In this document: positions 53,413-63,275 of the stretch, piece after piece
How the letters are laid out: every line of letters begins with the position of its first letter
Position numbering within the stretch: position 1 is the first letter of the stretch
Source: Eurosta solidaginis
Taxonomy: Eukaryota; Arthropoda; Insecta; Diptera; Tephritidae
Direction: 5' to 3'
Assembly: GCF_040869045.1 (NCBI RefSeq)
Contig: NC_090320.1
Location: 142,126,941-142,190,940, forward strand
DNA length: 64,000 nucleotides
Translations under genes and position numbers: made by a program
Notes under the pieces: model-generated
What the model saw: the letters and a program-made list of their open reading frames with translations, nothing else
Databases searched by the model: none
What the model was told of the DNA's origin: nothing

Positions 53413-53440
53413 CAAAATTTTACTAATTTTCTATTCTGCG

Positions 53441-53815
53441 TCGTAAAGTCAACCCACATACCAAGTTTCATCGCTTTATCCGTCTTTGGTAATGATTTAT
53501 CGCATTTTTTCGGTTTTTCGATATCGAAAATGTGGGCGTGGTTATAGTCCGATATCGTTCATTATAAATAGCGATCTGAGATGAGTGCACAGGAACCTAC
53601 ATGCCAAATTTCACAAACACACCTCAAAATTTACTCAAGTTATCGTGTTAACGGACAGACGGACGGACGGACATGGCTCAATCAAATTTTTTTTCGATAC
53701 TGATGATTTTGAAATATGGAAGTCTATATCTATCTCGATTCCTTTATACCTGTACAACCAACCGTTATCCAATCAAAGTTAATATAATCTGTGTGCAAAC
53801 CACGCTGAGTATAAT
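53441..53815 (-). mobile_element. DINE-1-like element fragment
   Basis: Inverted relative to 49475-51338. It has GGACGGACGGACGGAC at 53660-53680 region, CGATAACTTGAGTAAATTTT, ATCTCAGATCGCTATT, CCACGCCCACATTTTCG and an outer CTCAGCGTGG near 53800. It abuts the broken Penelope end. Confidence 0.75.
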
Positions 53816-54477
53816 GAAATGAATATTGACAGACGGTGTTGCTCAGAAGCTATGTTGGAAAGGGACAAAAGAAAAAATGCTGTAAGAGCACTCATTGTGA
53901 GGTCCGACATAAAAAGTATAATACTACCAGTTGGGAAATACTTTTAGCACTAATTATTTTATTTTGTATTTAGGTACATTTTCGTCCAAATTTGCGCACT
54001 CGACAGATGCAGATTTCGAGCGAACATCGATAGCGTTCTTTCATTATTTTTATTATATTTTTTTTTATTATGAAATGTGCAAAAAGTAACTTTCCTCTCA
54101 AAAGACTGAATTAAAATTTAACTGCTTTATATGTGTGCAAGATTTAAGTACGGGTTTAATTATTTATAATAGAAAAAGCCTTTTGAATTATGTTCATTCT
54201 TAATACATAAGCTTATAACCCAATAAAAAAATTTGATATAATAAAACTATAAAAATTTCCTTTATGTTAATTAATTGAACTTAATTGCGCTTTACTTTAA
54301 AATTCTCATTAGAAAGCCATTAGAAATTGAGGTTAGAATTCGATTAGAAGTCCCGTTTTTGTCGAGAATGCTTTGATTCGCGACAGTTTCGCAGATCGTC
54401 CTCTAACCTTCTACCTTACAGAAATACATGGGAATTCGGTTTGTCTTTTAATGGTTTTCTAACCTAAATGTTTGTTG
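53816..54477. other. no recognisable gene
   Basis: AT-rich sequence with short open frames only. Nothing diagnostic on either strand. Confidence 0.5.
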
Positions 54478-54778
54478 GGAAGGTACTAGCCCGACCATTT
54501 CGGGAACGATTTATTATGACCACATGAAACCTTCTAGGCAAAATCCGCCTTCCCACCCCCTAGATCCATAAGGACTACCCCATGTTCCAGAGCCTCGGCT
54601 GTTAAAGAAACAGGATTCGCCACTGGTAGGTGAGGTTGACAATTGGCTGGAGAAGGTATATATTGCGCTGGCAACCCCTTGAAAGGGTTGCGCTACACAA
54701 CCCCTTTGGTATTTTAGTCGCCACTTACAACAGGCATACCTGCCGCGGGTATATTCTAAGCCCCTAACCCGTTGGGCT
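54478..54778 (-). mobile_element. CAA-tailed SINE (family B), diverged and 3'-truncated
   Basis: It matches family B from the GTTAGGGGCTTAGAATATAC start through TTGCCAGCGCAATATATACC to CGTTCCCGAAATGGTCGGGC. It lacks the final ~110 bp including the CAA tail. More substitutions than the two full copies indicate greater age. Confidence 0.8.
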
Positions 54779-54814
54779 GTTAGTCGTGCATTCTCTGAGT
54801 GTTGTACATTTAGT

Positions 54815-57335
54815 CTAGAAAACATGGAATATTTTCTACGTTTCCTAGCTAAAAGAATTGCCCTAATAATTATCATACAAATTATTACTATAGGCCTTGA
54901 GCTCGAATCGGACCTGGAATCCTTCATCAATAGGCCGCTAAAAGCAAAAAAAAAATTATTAATAAACCATGGAAATGTCAAAACACAAATGACAGTAAAC
55001 AAAAAATCCAGCATTATCAGTGATTTTCAACAGATGGCGCAGCGCTGGTAAAATAAAGTTGGTAAAGAGGAATAGAAGTAGCAACTTTACTGATACCTGA
55101 CCACCGCTAGGTATCTAAATGGTTAGCACAGAGTACCTAAAGCGGACGGATGATGAAGACTTATAAACTCTCGAAATTAATCTATCTGCGCAGCTATGGC
55201 AGGTGTCATTTTTTATCTTCCATTCCAAATTAAAAAGTGGTTCTTCAATTATAGAAAAATTAAAAAAAAACAATAATTATCATAAAAAATTATTGCTATA
55301 GACCTTTATCTAAATCTTAAATTCTTTGGCAATAGGCCGATAAAACGAAATGAATTGTTAATAAACCAAGAACACATGGGAATGTCAAACAAAGTAATTG
55401 ACAATAAACAAATCCAGCATTATCAGTGATTTGCAACAGATGGCGCAACGCTGATAAAATATAGTTGGTAAAGGAGAACAGAAGTAGCAATTTATAAGTC
55501 AAACAAACCACCGCTGTGTAGATAATGGTTAGCGCAATATCCATAAAGCGTACTGATTATGAAGGTTTAGCAACCCTCGAAATTATAAAATAATTTTTTA
55601 ATTATAGAAAAATCATTCAAGGTTCGAATCGAGCTCAAGGCCAGAACAATAATTTTTTTCTAATGATAATTATTGTTATTTTTTAATTTTTCTAAATTTG
55701 AAAAATTGTATTTTGTTTTTGGAATAGTAAGTAGAACATTTTTCAGACAACCTGCCATAGCTGCGCAGATAGATCCATTTCGAAGGGTGCTAAGCCTTCA
55801 TCATCAGTACGCTTTAGGCATGCTGCGCTAACCATTTAGCTATACAGCGGTGATTTGTTTTACTGGCAAATTTGCTACTTCTATTCCTTTTTACCAACTA
55901 TATATTTATTCAGTGTTGCGCCATCTGGTGCAAATCACTGATAATGCTGGATTTTTGTTTATTGTCAATTACTTTGACATTCCCAAGTGCTCATGGTTTA
56001 TTAACAATTGTTTTTGTTTTTATCGGCCTATTGATAAATTATTCAAGGTTCGAATCGAGCTCAAGGCCAGAACAATAATTTTTTTCTAATGATAATTATT
56101 GTTATTTTTTAATTTTTCTAAATTTGAAAAATTGTATTTTGTTTTTGGAATAGCAAGTAGAAAAATTTTCAGACAACCTGCCATAGCTGCGCAGATAGAT
56201 CCATTTCGAAGGGTGCTAAGCCTTCATCATCAGTATGCTTTAGGCATGCTGCGCTAACCAGGCATGCTTAACGAACGAAACGATATCATTTCGTTACGAT
56301 AATCAACGTTAATAAACGAAACGAAGTCACTTCGTTTCGTTTATTAACGTTAAGATCGTCAAATTAACGTTAATTTGGCGTTCTTAACGTTAATAAACGA
56401 AACGAAATGACTTCGTTTCGTTTATTAACGTTGATTATCGTAACGAAATGATATCGTTTCGTTCGTTAAGCATGCCTGGCGCTAACCATTTAGCTATACA
56501 GCGGTGGTTTGTTTGACTGGCAAATTTGCTCCTTCTATTCCTTTTTACCAACTATATATTTATTCAATGTTGCGCCATCTGGTGCAAATCACTGATAATG
56601 CTGGATTTTTGTTTATTGTCAATTACTTTGACATTCCCAAGTGCTCATGGTTTATTAACAATTGTTTTTGTTTTTATCGGCCTATTGATAAATCATTCAA
56701 GGTTCGAATCGAGCTTAAGGCCAGAACAATAATTTTTTTCTAATGATAATTATTGTTATTTTTTAATTTTTCTAAATTTGAAAAATTGTATTTTGTTTTT
56801 GGAATAGTAAGTAGAAAATTTTTCAGACAACCTGCCATAGCTGCGCAGATAGATCCATTTCGAAGGGTGCTAAGCCTTCATCATCAGTACGCTTTAGGCA
56901 TGCTGCACTTGGGAATGTCAAAGTAATTGACAATAAACAAAAATCCAGCATTATCAGTGATTTGCACCAGATGGCGCAACACTGAATAAATATATAGTTG
57001 GTAAAAAGGAATAGAAGTAGCAAATTTGCCAGTCAAACAAACCACCGCTGTATAGCTAAATGGTTAGCGCAGCATGCCTAAAGCGTACTGATGATGAAGG
57101 CTTAGCACCCTTCGAAATGGATCTATCTGCGCAGCTATGGCAGGTTGTCTGAAAAATTTTCTACCTACTATTCCAAAAACAAAATACAATTTTTCAAATT
57201 TAGAAAAATTAAAAAATAACAATAATTATCATTAGAAAAAAAATATTTTTCTGGCCTTGAGCTCGATTCGAACCTTGAATGATTTATCAATAGGCCGATA
57301 AAAACAAAAACAATAATTATAGAAAAATAAAAAAT
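54815..57335. repeat. second array of the ~425-bp repeat, in mixed orientation
   Basis: About six units: two plus (about 54830-55613), three minus (about 55614-56900, broken by a MITE) and one plus (about 56905-57335). Orientation switches at 55613, within AGAAAAATCATTCAAGG, and at about 56905, where ATGCTGC meets ACTTGGGAATG. The minus units at 55850-56240 and 56504-56900 are almost identical. The same TAGCTAAATGGTTAGCGC and ATCTGCGCAGCTAT boxes recur. The open frames seen inside are accidental. Confidence 0.85.
56259..56478. mobile_element. 220-bp palindromic MITE, hAT-like, copy 2, TSD GCGCTAAC
   Basis: Only a few bases differ from 31109-31328. It is flanked by GCGCTAAC (56251-56258 and 56479-56486). 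The target lies in the tRNA-like part of a 425-bp repeat unit, and removing the MITE restores GCGCTAACCATTTAGC. Confidence 0.93.
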
Positions 57336-57445
57336 AAAACATTAACTATCATAAAAATTATATCCCGGTTTTAATCCGAACCTTTATAATCCTTAATAAA
57401 GTTTCTAAACATTTTAAAATGTAGAATGTTGAGCTACATTTTTAG

Positions 57446-57578
57446 TCAAAAAACGAGACCGTACTTAGGTTTAAGCTTGCCCAACCCTCGATTTTTTTTT
57501 TAAAGTGTAATAAATTTAATTAACCCGTATTAAATTGGAATTAAATATTATGCAATTTAGTACGGTCTCGTTTTTTGA
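57446..57578. mobile_element. 133-bp inverted-repeat element (small MITE candidate)
   Basis: TCAAAAAACGAGACCGTAC at 57446-57464 is inverted exactly at 57560-57578. The interior is AT-rich. No target duplication was found. Confidence 0.55.
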
Positions 57579-58254
57579 GTGGGCTGGAAAGGTGGGCTAG
57601 CTTAAGAGACCTTAATTTTGTTGTATAAAGTTAGCAGTTTTACCACCTTGCCAACGAATATTGGTGTTATTGGCAAAATCGGTTTATGACCACGCCCACT
57701 TTTTCATTGAAAAAATTTGAAAAAATGAAAAAAGGATAATGCATGTATAAAGTGGTGAAACTTCACGAGTGGATTTTTTAATGACGCAAAATAGAAATTT
57801 AGTAACATTTTGTAAATTAGGAGTGCTAACAGCGGTGAAGTCTGAGCTACATATATGTATTGGTTTCTACTAAATTTAACTACATATACTCTCATTTAAA
57901 ACAAAAATACTAAGTTTCTTCACTTTTGATAATTGTTCCGAAGTACTCACTTGGATCGAGTATACCCGATAGTTATTACTGAGTATGTACGGTGAGTATC
58001 AGTATCGATATTTTTTCTTAAAGTTCTAACTCTACTTTTGAGTCACCCATTGAATAAATACTCATATTACTCACCTGGCGATACCGTTTTTTCCAACACC
58101 CTGATTAAATGCATAGCAACTTGGGCATTCATGTTGTAATTTCCTTCAGATCTGCAATTTCGGAAACATACATTTATTTAATTTAACTATCAGTATAAAT
58201 TTTGGCGCCTAACCGTTAAAAATAAATAAATAAAAAAGAATTCCGCGCCCCTGT
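57579..58254. other. AT-rich sequence with DINE-1-like scrap
   Basis: 57668-57830 contains CCACGCCCACTTTTTCA and a TGACGCAAAATAGAAATTTAG block shared with the DINE-1-like element. Nothing else was recognised. Confidence 0.45.
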
Positions 58255-58303
58255 TGTTGCTGTTGTTGTAGCAATGCTCGTCCCACCTAATAGCAGCGAC
58301 CGA

Positions 58304-59296
58304 TCATAAATTGTCATCAATATCCTCTAATGGGAGTCCAAGGAAACTTGCCGTTTCAACAGGGGCGGACCATAAGGAAAGGGGTGTTAGAGGCGTTGGT
58401 TCCACATTACAATTAAAGAGATGGTTGGTGTCATGTGGGGACACATTGCAAGCGGGGCATACATTTTGTATGTCGGGGTTGATTCTGGATAGGTAAGAGT
58501 TTAAGCTGTTACAGTATCCAGAACGAAGTTGAGCAAGAGTGACACGCGTTTCCCTGGGGTGTATGCGTTCCTCTTCCGCGAGTTTTGGATAATTTTCTTT
58601 AAGTACTGGATTCACCGGGCAATTCCCGGCATAAAGGTCCTCCGCCTGTTTATGGAGTTCACCAAGGACCTGCTTGTGTTTTTTCACTTCATACGGCTGG
58701 GTTCTCAGGTGCCGTATTTCCTCAAAATGCTTATGGAGATGATTCCTTAAGCCCCTAGGCGGTGCTGGTTAATCAATCAGATGTCTGTTGGGATGTCCAG
58801 GTTTCTGGGTATTCAACAGGAACTGTTTGGTCAGCATCTCATTTCTCTCCCTGATGGGGAGTATTCTCGCCTCATTATGCAGATGGTGTTCTGGGGACAT
58901 AAGAAGACAGCCCGTGGCGATTCTGAGAGCAGTATTTTGGCAGGCCTGTAGTTTCTTCCAGTGGGTAATTTTTAGGCTTGGCGACCATATGGGTGACGCG
59001 TAGCACGTAATCGGTTGGCTAATTGCCTTGTATGTAGTCATGAGCGTTTCTTTATCTTTTCCCCAGGTACCGCCAGCGAGGGATTTGAGGATTTTGTTAC
59101 GGCTCTGAATTCTCGGAACAATTGCGGCTGCGTGCTGACCAAAATGTAGATCCTGATCAAACGTCACACTCAAGATTTTGGGGTGTAGGACAGTCGGTAG
59201 CGTAGTGCCATCGACGTGGATGTTCAAAATGGTCGACATTTGGGACGTCCATGTTGTAAATAAGGTCGCGGAAGATTTAGTCGGTGATAATGCCAA
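58304..59296 (-). pseudogene. LINE C-terminal domain with Cys/His motif
   Basis: It follows the reverse transcriptase in a shifted frame: LALSPTKSSATLFTTW, VTFDQDLHFGQHAAAIVPRI, KDKETLMTTYKAISQPITCY, CQNTALRIATGCLLMSP, then a stop at 58769. It then continues (58687-58304) with RVTLAQLRSGYCNSLNSYLS, CPACNVSPHDTNHLFNC and WSAPVETASFLGLPLEDIDD. The Cys/His box is the usual C-terminal nucleic-acid-binding knuckle of such LINEs. No RNase H block was seen. Confidence 0.88.
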
Positions 59297-60920
59297 GTTT
59301 CGCGAGGCGAAAAAAACTGGAGAGATTAGGGAGGTAGCCGTTTATTTTATTGCATAGCGCATCGATCTTTGGGCCTGGACCTGTGGCCATTATTGTGCAC
59401 TCATCGGCGTAGGAAACGATTGTGACTCCTTCCGGTGGTGAAAGTAGCTTAGATATGTAAAAATTAAACAAAAGTGGGGATAGTACACCACCCTGTGGCA
59501 CCCCTTGTTTAATTCTCCTTGGTTTTGATGTTTCGTTTCTAAATTGCACCGATGCCTGCCGACCACCCAGATAATTTTCGGTCCACCTTTTAAGACATGA
59601 GGGAAGGGTAGATCCTTCCAGGTCTTGCAGTAACGAGCCATGGTCGACCGTATCAAAAGCTTTTGATACGTCTAGCGCTACGAGTACTGTTCTATGGTGG
59701 GGGTATTGATTTAAACCGCAATTTATCTGGGTGCTAATGGCATTTAGCGCGGTGGTAGTGCTATGGAGTTTTCTGAAGCCATGCTGATGAGGGGCTAGCT
59801 GCAAATTTGCTTGGAAATAAGGGAGCAAAATGGCTTCAAGCGTCTTTGCCACTTGCGATAGGAGAGATATCGGACGATACGACTCACCTATGTTAGCTGG
59901 TTTCCCAGGCTTTAGTAGCGGGACCAACTTGGCCATTTTCCATTTCTCGGGTATGACAAAGGTGGAAAGAGGCAGGTTGAAGACATGCGCTAAATATTTG
60001 AAACCCTCTTTCCCTAGGCTTTTAAGCATCGGCATGGCTATGCCGTCTGGGCCCACTGCTTTGGATGGTTTAGCACGACCAATGGCGTCCTCAACCTCTT
60101 TAGCGGTGATGGTGATTGGTGACGCGTTGAATTTGTGTTTATGTGCGTGTCTATTGGCTCTCCGTCTATCTTTGTCGACCGTAGGATGCATTATATATTG
60201 TCGGCAGAAAGCGCTCGCGCATTTATTCGCATCCGACAGCACTTTGTCGCCAAAGGCGATGGAAACTTTGTCTTTGTGCTTAGTCGGATTCGATAGGGAC
60301 TTTACGGTGGACCAAAGTTTACCCACACCGGTAGAGAGGTTACAACCTCTTAGGTGCTCCTCCCATTTTGCCCGCTTCTGTTCACCCACAAGCAATCTGA
60401 TGCGTTGGTTTATATCCCTTATTTGGGGGTCGCCTGGATCAAGCTGTCTTATAAGGTCACGTTCTCTCGCTAAGTTTGCGGCCTCCACCGGGAAGTGGGG
60501 CCGGATTTCGGGAATTCTCCCGGCGGGAATGAAACGTGCCGAGGCGGATTCAATGACCTTACGGAAGGCACGCTCCCCTTGGCGGGCATCAGTCGGGATA
60601 GAGAGGGCAGCAAAGCGGTTGTCTGTAAAGGATTTATATTCTTCCCACTTTCCTTTTTTGAAGTTTATGAAAGTTCGTTTTTCAGTGACGATGAAGTCGG
60701 CGGTACGCTCGAGCGAAATAAGTATGGGCAGGTGGTCGGATGCCAATGTTACCATCGGCTGCCAGTTGACGCAGTTTACGAGTTCTGCGCTCACGATTGA
60801 GATATCTGGCGAGCTGCGACAGCTTCCTATCATACGTGTGGGGGCGTCTACGTTTATTGTGCAGAACGTCGTTTCTTCTATTTGATCCGCCAACATCTCA
60901 CCCCTACTGTCCGCCCGCAA
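59277..60920 (-). CDS. LINE reverse transcriptase (547-residue open frame), catalytic YADD changed to YADE
   Basis: It begins in the endonuclease (SPDISIVSAELV, ASDHLPILISLE) and continues through a long linker. Reverse-transcriptase blocks follow: AKPSKAVGPDGIAMPMLKSLG, LSTFVIPEKWKMAKLVPLLK, SYRPISLLSQVAKTLEAIL, HQHGFRKLHSTTTALNAI, LVALDVSKAFDTVDH (motif A, Asp present), IKQGVPQGGVLSPLLFNFYIS (motif B) and VSYADECTIMAT (motif C). Motif C normally reads YADD; here codon GAG at 59400-59402 gives Glu, which should abolish polymerisation. Otherwise the frame is intact, so the loss of activity is recent. It ends after a frame change at RLAKLGIITD. Confidence 0.92.
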   Translation of the reverse strand: MRADSRGEMLADQIEETTFCTINVDAPTRMIGSCRSSPDISIVSAELVNCVNWQPMVTLASDHLPILISLERTADFIVTEKRTFINFKKGKWEEYKSFTDNRFAALSIPTDARQGERAFRKVIESASARFIPAGRIPEIRPHFPVEAANLARERDLIRQLDPGDPQIRDINQRIRLLVGEQKRAKWEEHLRGCNLSTGVGKLWSTVKSLSNPTKHKDKVSIAFGDKVLSDANKCASAFCRQYIMHPTVDKDRRRANRHAHKHKFNASPITITAKEVEDAIGRAKPSKAVGPDGIAMPMLKSLGKEGFKYLAHVFNLPLSTFVIPEKWKMAKLVPLLKPGKPANIGESYRPISLLSQVAKTLEAILLPYFQANLQLAPHQHGFRKLHSTTTALNAISTQINCGLNQYPHHRTVLVALDVSKAFDTVDHGSLLQDLEGSTLPSCLKRWTENYLGGRQASVQFRNETSKPRRIKQGVPQGGVLSPLLFNFYISKLLSPPEGVTIVSYADECTIMATGPGPKIDALCNKINGYLPNLSSFFRLAKLGIITD

Positions 60921-61400
60921 GTTTGAATGCCATAGATCATGATGGGCATTGAAATCGCCTAAGATAATGCGATTGTTGCCAGTGAGTAAGGCCTGATATT
61001 AGGGCGGTATCCACTGGGGCAACAGGTGGCAGGAGGGATGTAGATGTTGATGATTCCTAGGTTTGCATCGCCTGAGCGGACAGATAGGCCTTGACGTTCT
61101 AAGACATTGTCCCTGCGGTCGATGCCAGGATCAAATATATAATATTGCACAGTGTGGTGTATGATAAACGCGAGGTCGCCTCCATTTCCGCTCTCGCGAT
61201 CTTTTCTGTGGAAATTATACCCATAACAGATCTGCAGTGCAGATCTTGCTGTGAGTTTAGTCTCTTGAATCGCAGCAATGCGGATGTTGTGCCGCTTCAT
61301 GAAATCGACTATCTCCGTAATCTTCCCAGTTAGTACATTACAGTTTAACTGCAGAATTCTGAGTGCATAAGGGGAGACGCCGCCACTCTGAAGACGGGGG
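60921..61400 (-). pseudogene. LINE endonuclease domain
   Basis: The frame at 61429-60959 reads LRILQLNCNVLTGKITEIVD, IRIAAIQETKLTA, GGDLAFIIHH, DNVLERQGLSVR and INIYIPPATCCP: the EEP-type endonuclease with its Asn and catalytic Glu (QETKL). A frame change near 60980 leads to IILGDFNAHHDLWHS (Asp/Asn active-site pair). The remaining SDHLPILISLE block is in the next open frame. The enzyme would nick target DNA to start reverse transcription. The frameshift makes this copy inactive. Confidence 0.85.
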
Positions 61401-61937
61401 CAGGGGCTGATGCTCAGCATTGCTACCAACTCTACTACGAAGGTAGTAGTTATGAGTGGTATCAGCTGTTTGAGTTGTTGGCGCCGTGGGGCGCGAGCAG
61501 CAGCGGGTACTTGTTGTGGCTTGCTGGAAGGTAGTGGGGGGGGCGCTTAGGCGTAGACTACGGGACGCCCTTGGGCGTGAACAGCAAGGAGCCACAAAAG
61601 ATTTATAAAAGTTACGTGGACGTCGGGTTTTGGGATCAAGCCCAGAACAACCTGTCCGATGCAACCATCGCTTGCACGAGACACACTGAACAGAGTATGA
61701 CCGTCCTAAAAAGATTCTTTTCCGGCAGATGCAGCAAAACCATTTCTCAGGACCGGGGTCAGGAGACGGACCCGGATTGGATTCGATACCTTCCCGGAGT
61801 AAGAGAGTATGGAGCAGTCCTGCTGCAAGGAGCCGCTGGGAGGATGACAATTTGTGGGAGGGACGAAACAAATTAAATGGGGTCACACTGAAATGACAGT
61901 CCTTGGTCGGGAAAAATCCCGAGTCGCTCCGGTACAT
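61338..61937 (-). CDS. LINE N-terminal protein: 2A-like motif plus PHD/RING-like zinc finger
   Basis: A 199-residue open frame starts at 61937. Residues 36-57 read LLAAGLLHTLLLREGIESNP followed by GP. The EGIESNPGP end (61767-61793) matches the 2A-like ribosome-skipping consensus D-x-E-x-N-P-G-P, except that Gly replaces the usual Asp. Residues 67-115 form a Cys/His finger: WFCCICRKRIF, VQCVSCKRWLHRTGC, then FVAPCC. The C-terminal third is Ser/Thr/Pro/Arg-rich. A frame change near 61380 would join it to the endonuclease frame, so it may be the N-terminus of one long polyprotein. Confidence 0.7.
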   Translation of the reverse strand: MYRSDSGFFPTKDCHFSVTPFNLFRPSHKLSSSQRLLAAGLLHTLLLREGIESNPGPSPDPGPEKWFCCICRKRIFLGRSYSVQCVSCKRWLHRTGCSGLDPKTRRPRNFYKSFVAPCCSRPRASRSLRLSAPPTTFQQATTSTRCCSRPTAPTTQTADTTHNYYLRSRVGSNAEHQPLPPSSEWRRLPLCTQNSAVKL

Positions 61938-62055
61938 AGAACCGACTGCCTTGGGAAGCGAGTCTCTTTGTTAATGTTAGAATACTATTATGTCAACCGA
62001 GAAGAACGTGTTCTTTTTTCGGCTTTTAAATCACTGCAGTTTTAAGCGGACAAAA

Positions 62056-62300
62056 AATGCTAGGCGCGATTTACCTTCAAGGAGATTTAGTCCGAGGTGT
62101 TCTTCTAATTTTCTACGTGATCTTTTTAATTTTCCCTACGAATTTACAAGACGGGCCCTACATGTTTAACGCCGAACTACGAACGGAGTTTTACTCAAAC
62201 GACCAAAGTATGCATCCATACAAAAAAGCACAATTCATTTGCGTAGTATTGCATTCTCCTGAAGTACGCAAAACAGGCAGCTTACGGCACAATTGCGAGC
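62056..62300 (-). mobile_element. tRNA-headed SINE (family A), old fragment
   Basis: Diverged match to the 3' half of family A: TAGGCGCGATTTACCTTCAA, CGTGATCTTTTTAATTTTCC, GACGGGCCCTACATG and CGCCGAACTACGAACGG. The tRNA head is absent. Confidence 0.65.
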
Positions 62301-62783
62301 ATAACCGGTAACGTGTCTACATGTTGTTTATAAAAAATGTTCTAAACTAGTATGATATTTGCTATTCATAAATATATTTGTGAAGAACATGCAATGCTTC
62401 TAAACACGTACTTCAAGATTTTGTGAAAAATAACGTAACCATCAGAGTAGGTGGTAACAAATTGTTACCGCTACGTGTTTAGTAAGTTAGTTTACTAGTT
62501 TATAAAAATGTGCAGACTATACAGTACTATATGTATACAAAATTTCATTCACATTTTTATTTTATTTCAATTGTGAAACTGCCTTTTTGCAATGTTACGG
62601 GTTACACTCAAAATAGGGCCGTTGGTGTGCATTAGACCTTTTTTTTTTGTTTAAAGAGGCGAAATTATTTCCAAATTCATTACATCGTCGCGTTTGACCC
62701 ATTTCCCAAGTCAATAAACAAACACATAAGTTATAGCACTTTGATGTTATTTATAGCTACTAACCAACTTGACTCTTTTTACA
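62301..62783. other. AT-rich sequence, no gene seen
   Basis: No domain, element end or RNA gene was recognised. Confidence 0.5.
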
Positions 62784-63275
62784 TGTTATTTGAAACCTTC
62801 TGCTAACGTTCGAATCGCTAAACTGTTGAATAAATCACTCCGATATTCTTTATTGCAAAATGGTCTTTATTAGACTACTTTGAGAGTAGTGCAATTATAC
62901 TTCACAATTATACTTCACAATTATACTTAACTTCGCAACTAATAGCGTGTTTAAATCAAACTGATTCCTGACTACTCAGCTTGCGCTGCTTTTATACTCT
63001 CGGTTGCTTCATACGCATATTTCTAATAAAGTTTAGACGTTTCGCCTTCTATAACTGCTGTATCTCCTGCTTGGTAATTGAGCTGCATATATGCGTATGT
63101 ATATGTGAGTAATCTTTGGCTGATGACTACATCTGTGTGTGTGAGGTATCTCTTCACTTGGAGCTGCTGCTTCTGTAGGTGAATGTGCTTCTCATCGCCT
63201 TCCATGGAAGTGTGTAAATGATGATTAAATTTATGTGGTCATGTACATAGCTTAGTGATGCTAAAATACGTCACA
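62784..63275 (-). repeat. solo LTR related to the gypsy element, diverged
   Basis: It starts TGTTATTTGAAACCTTCTGC, where about 22 bp of the normal LTR start is missing. It then follows the 8598/16225 LTRs through CTAACGTTCGAATCGCTAAAC, AATGGTCTTTATTAGACTAC and GTGCTGCTTT-like promoter region to ATACGTCACA. A short GACTTCACAATTATA-type tandem expansion lies at 62898-62930. No target duplication was visible. Confidence 0.8.

Larger units (their letters stand above)
48850..53440 (-). mobile_element. Penelope-like element with four nested insertions
   Basis: The minus strand carries the end of the Penelope reverse transcriptase, a linker, a GIY-YIG endonuclease and a 3' UTR with GGCGAAACGTCG (48907-48918). 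Insertions are: SINE family B (52995-53412), SINE family A (52463-52833), an RTE-like LINE (51430-52083) and a DINE-1-like element (49475-51338). Penelope pieces read in order on both sides of each. The 5' half of the element is missing beyond 53440. Confidence 0.88.
49189..53440 (-). pseudogene. Penelope reverse transcriptase C-terminus and GIY-YIG endonuclease
   Basis: Minus-strand order: KILNNVILKTLNQYHNILQF and NNSIRFLDARIHKTNNNLIL (52834-52994). Then DWYSKPTASGRLINFFSSQ across the SINE A duplication, LIHKILTISHQQFHDDNI, LKRYNYPDYLI (52084-52462). Then NTEQQSNVVYKIECKGNNE (51340-51429), and after the DINE-1-like insertion NKVYIGTTKCALGTRLAEHEADIR, ALAQPAITHNHVADFEKTKIID and a final ENTMNKKEDTDGIAATY (49189-49474). 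The GIY-YIG core appears as VVYKIECKG...KVYIGTT, with Arg in TRLAEH. Only the four insertions prevent a continuous frame over most of this length. Confidence 0.88.
58255..61965 (-). mobile_element. CAA-tailed LINE, nearly full-length
   Basis: The minus strand runs from a 5' leader (about 61965-61938) through a zinc-finger N-terminus with a 2A-like motif, endonuclease, reverse transcriptase and a C-terminal Cys/His domain. It ends at a tail GCTACAACAACAGCAACAAC (58257-58276). Frameshifts occur near 61380, 60980 and 59290, and a stop lies at 58769. The family is Jockey/R1-group-like by inference. No target duplication was found. Confidence 0.88.

Noticed and set aside
54514..55014. 166-codon minus-strand open frame
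   Set aside because: It runs through a truncated SINE B and part of a 425-bp repeat. No protein-like conservation.
55850..57023. Repeated 66-79-codon frames with the same hydrophobic protein (LLLFLFTNYIFIQ)
   Set aside because: They recur because the 425-bp repeat recurs. Other units of the repeat break the frame, so no conserved gene is indicated.
59830..60885. 351-codon open frame on the plus strand
   Set aside because: It lies antisense to the LINE reverse-transcriptase frame, whose motifs are unmistakable. The plus frame has no domain signature.
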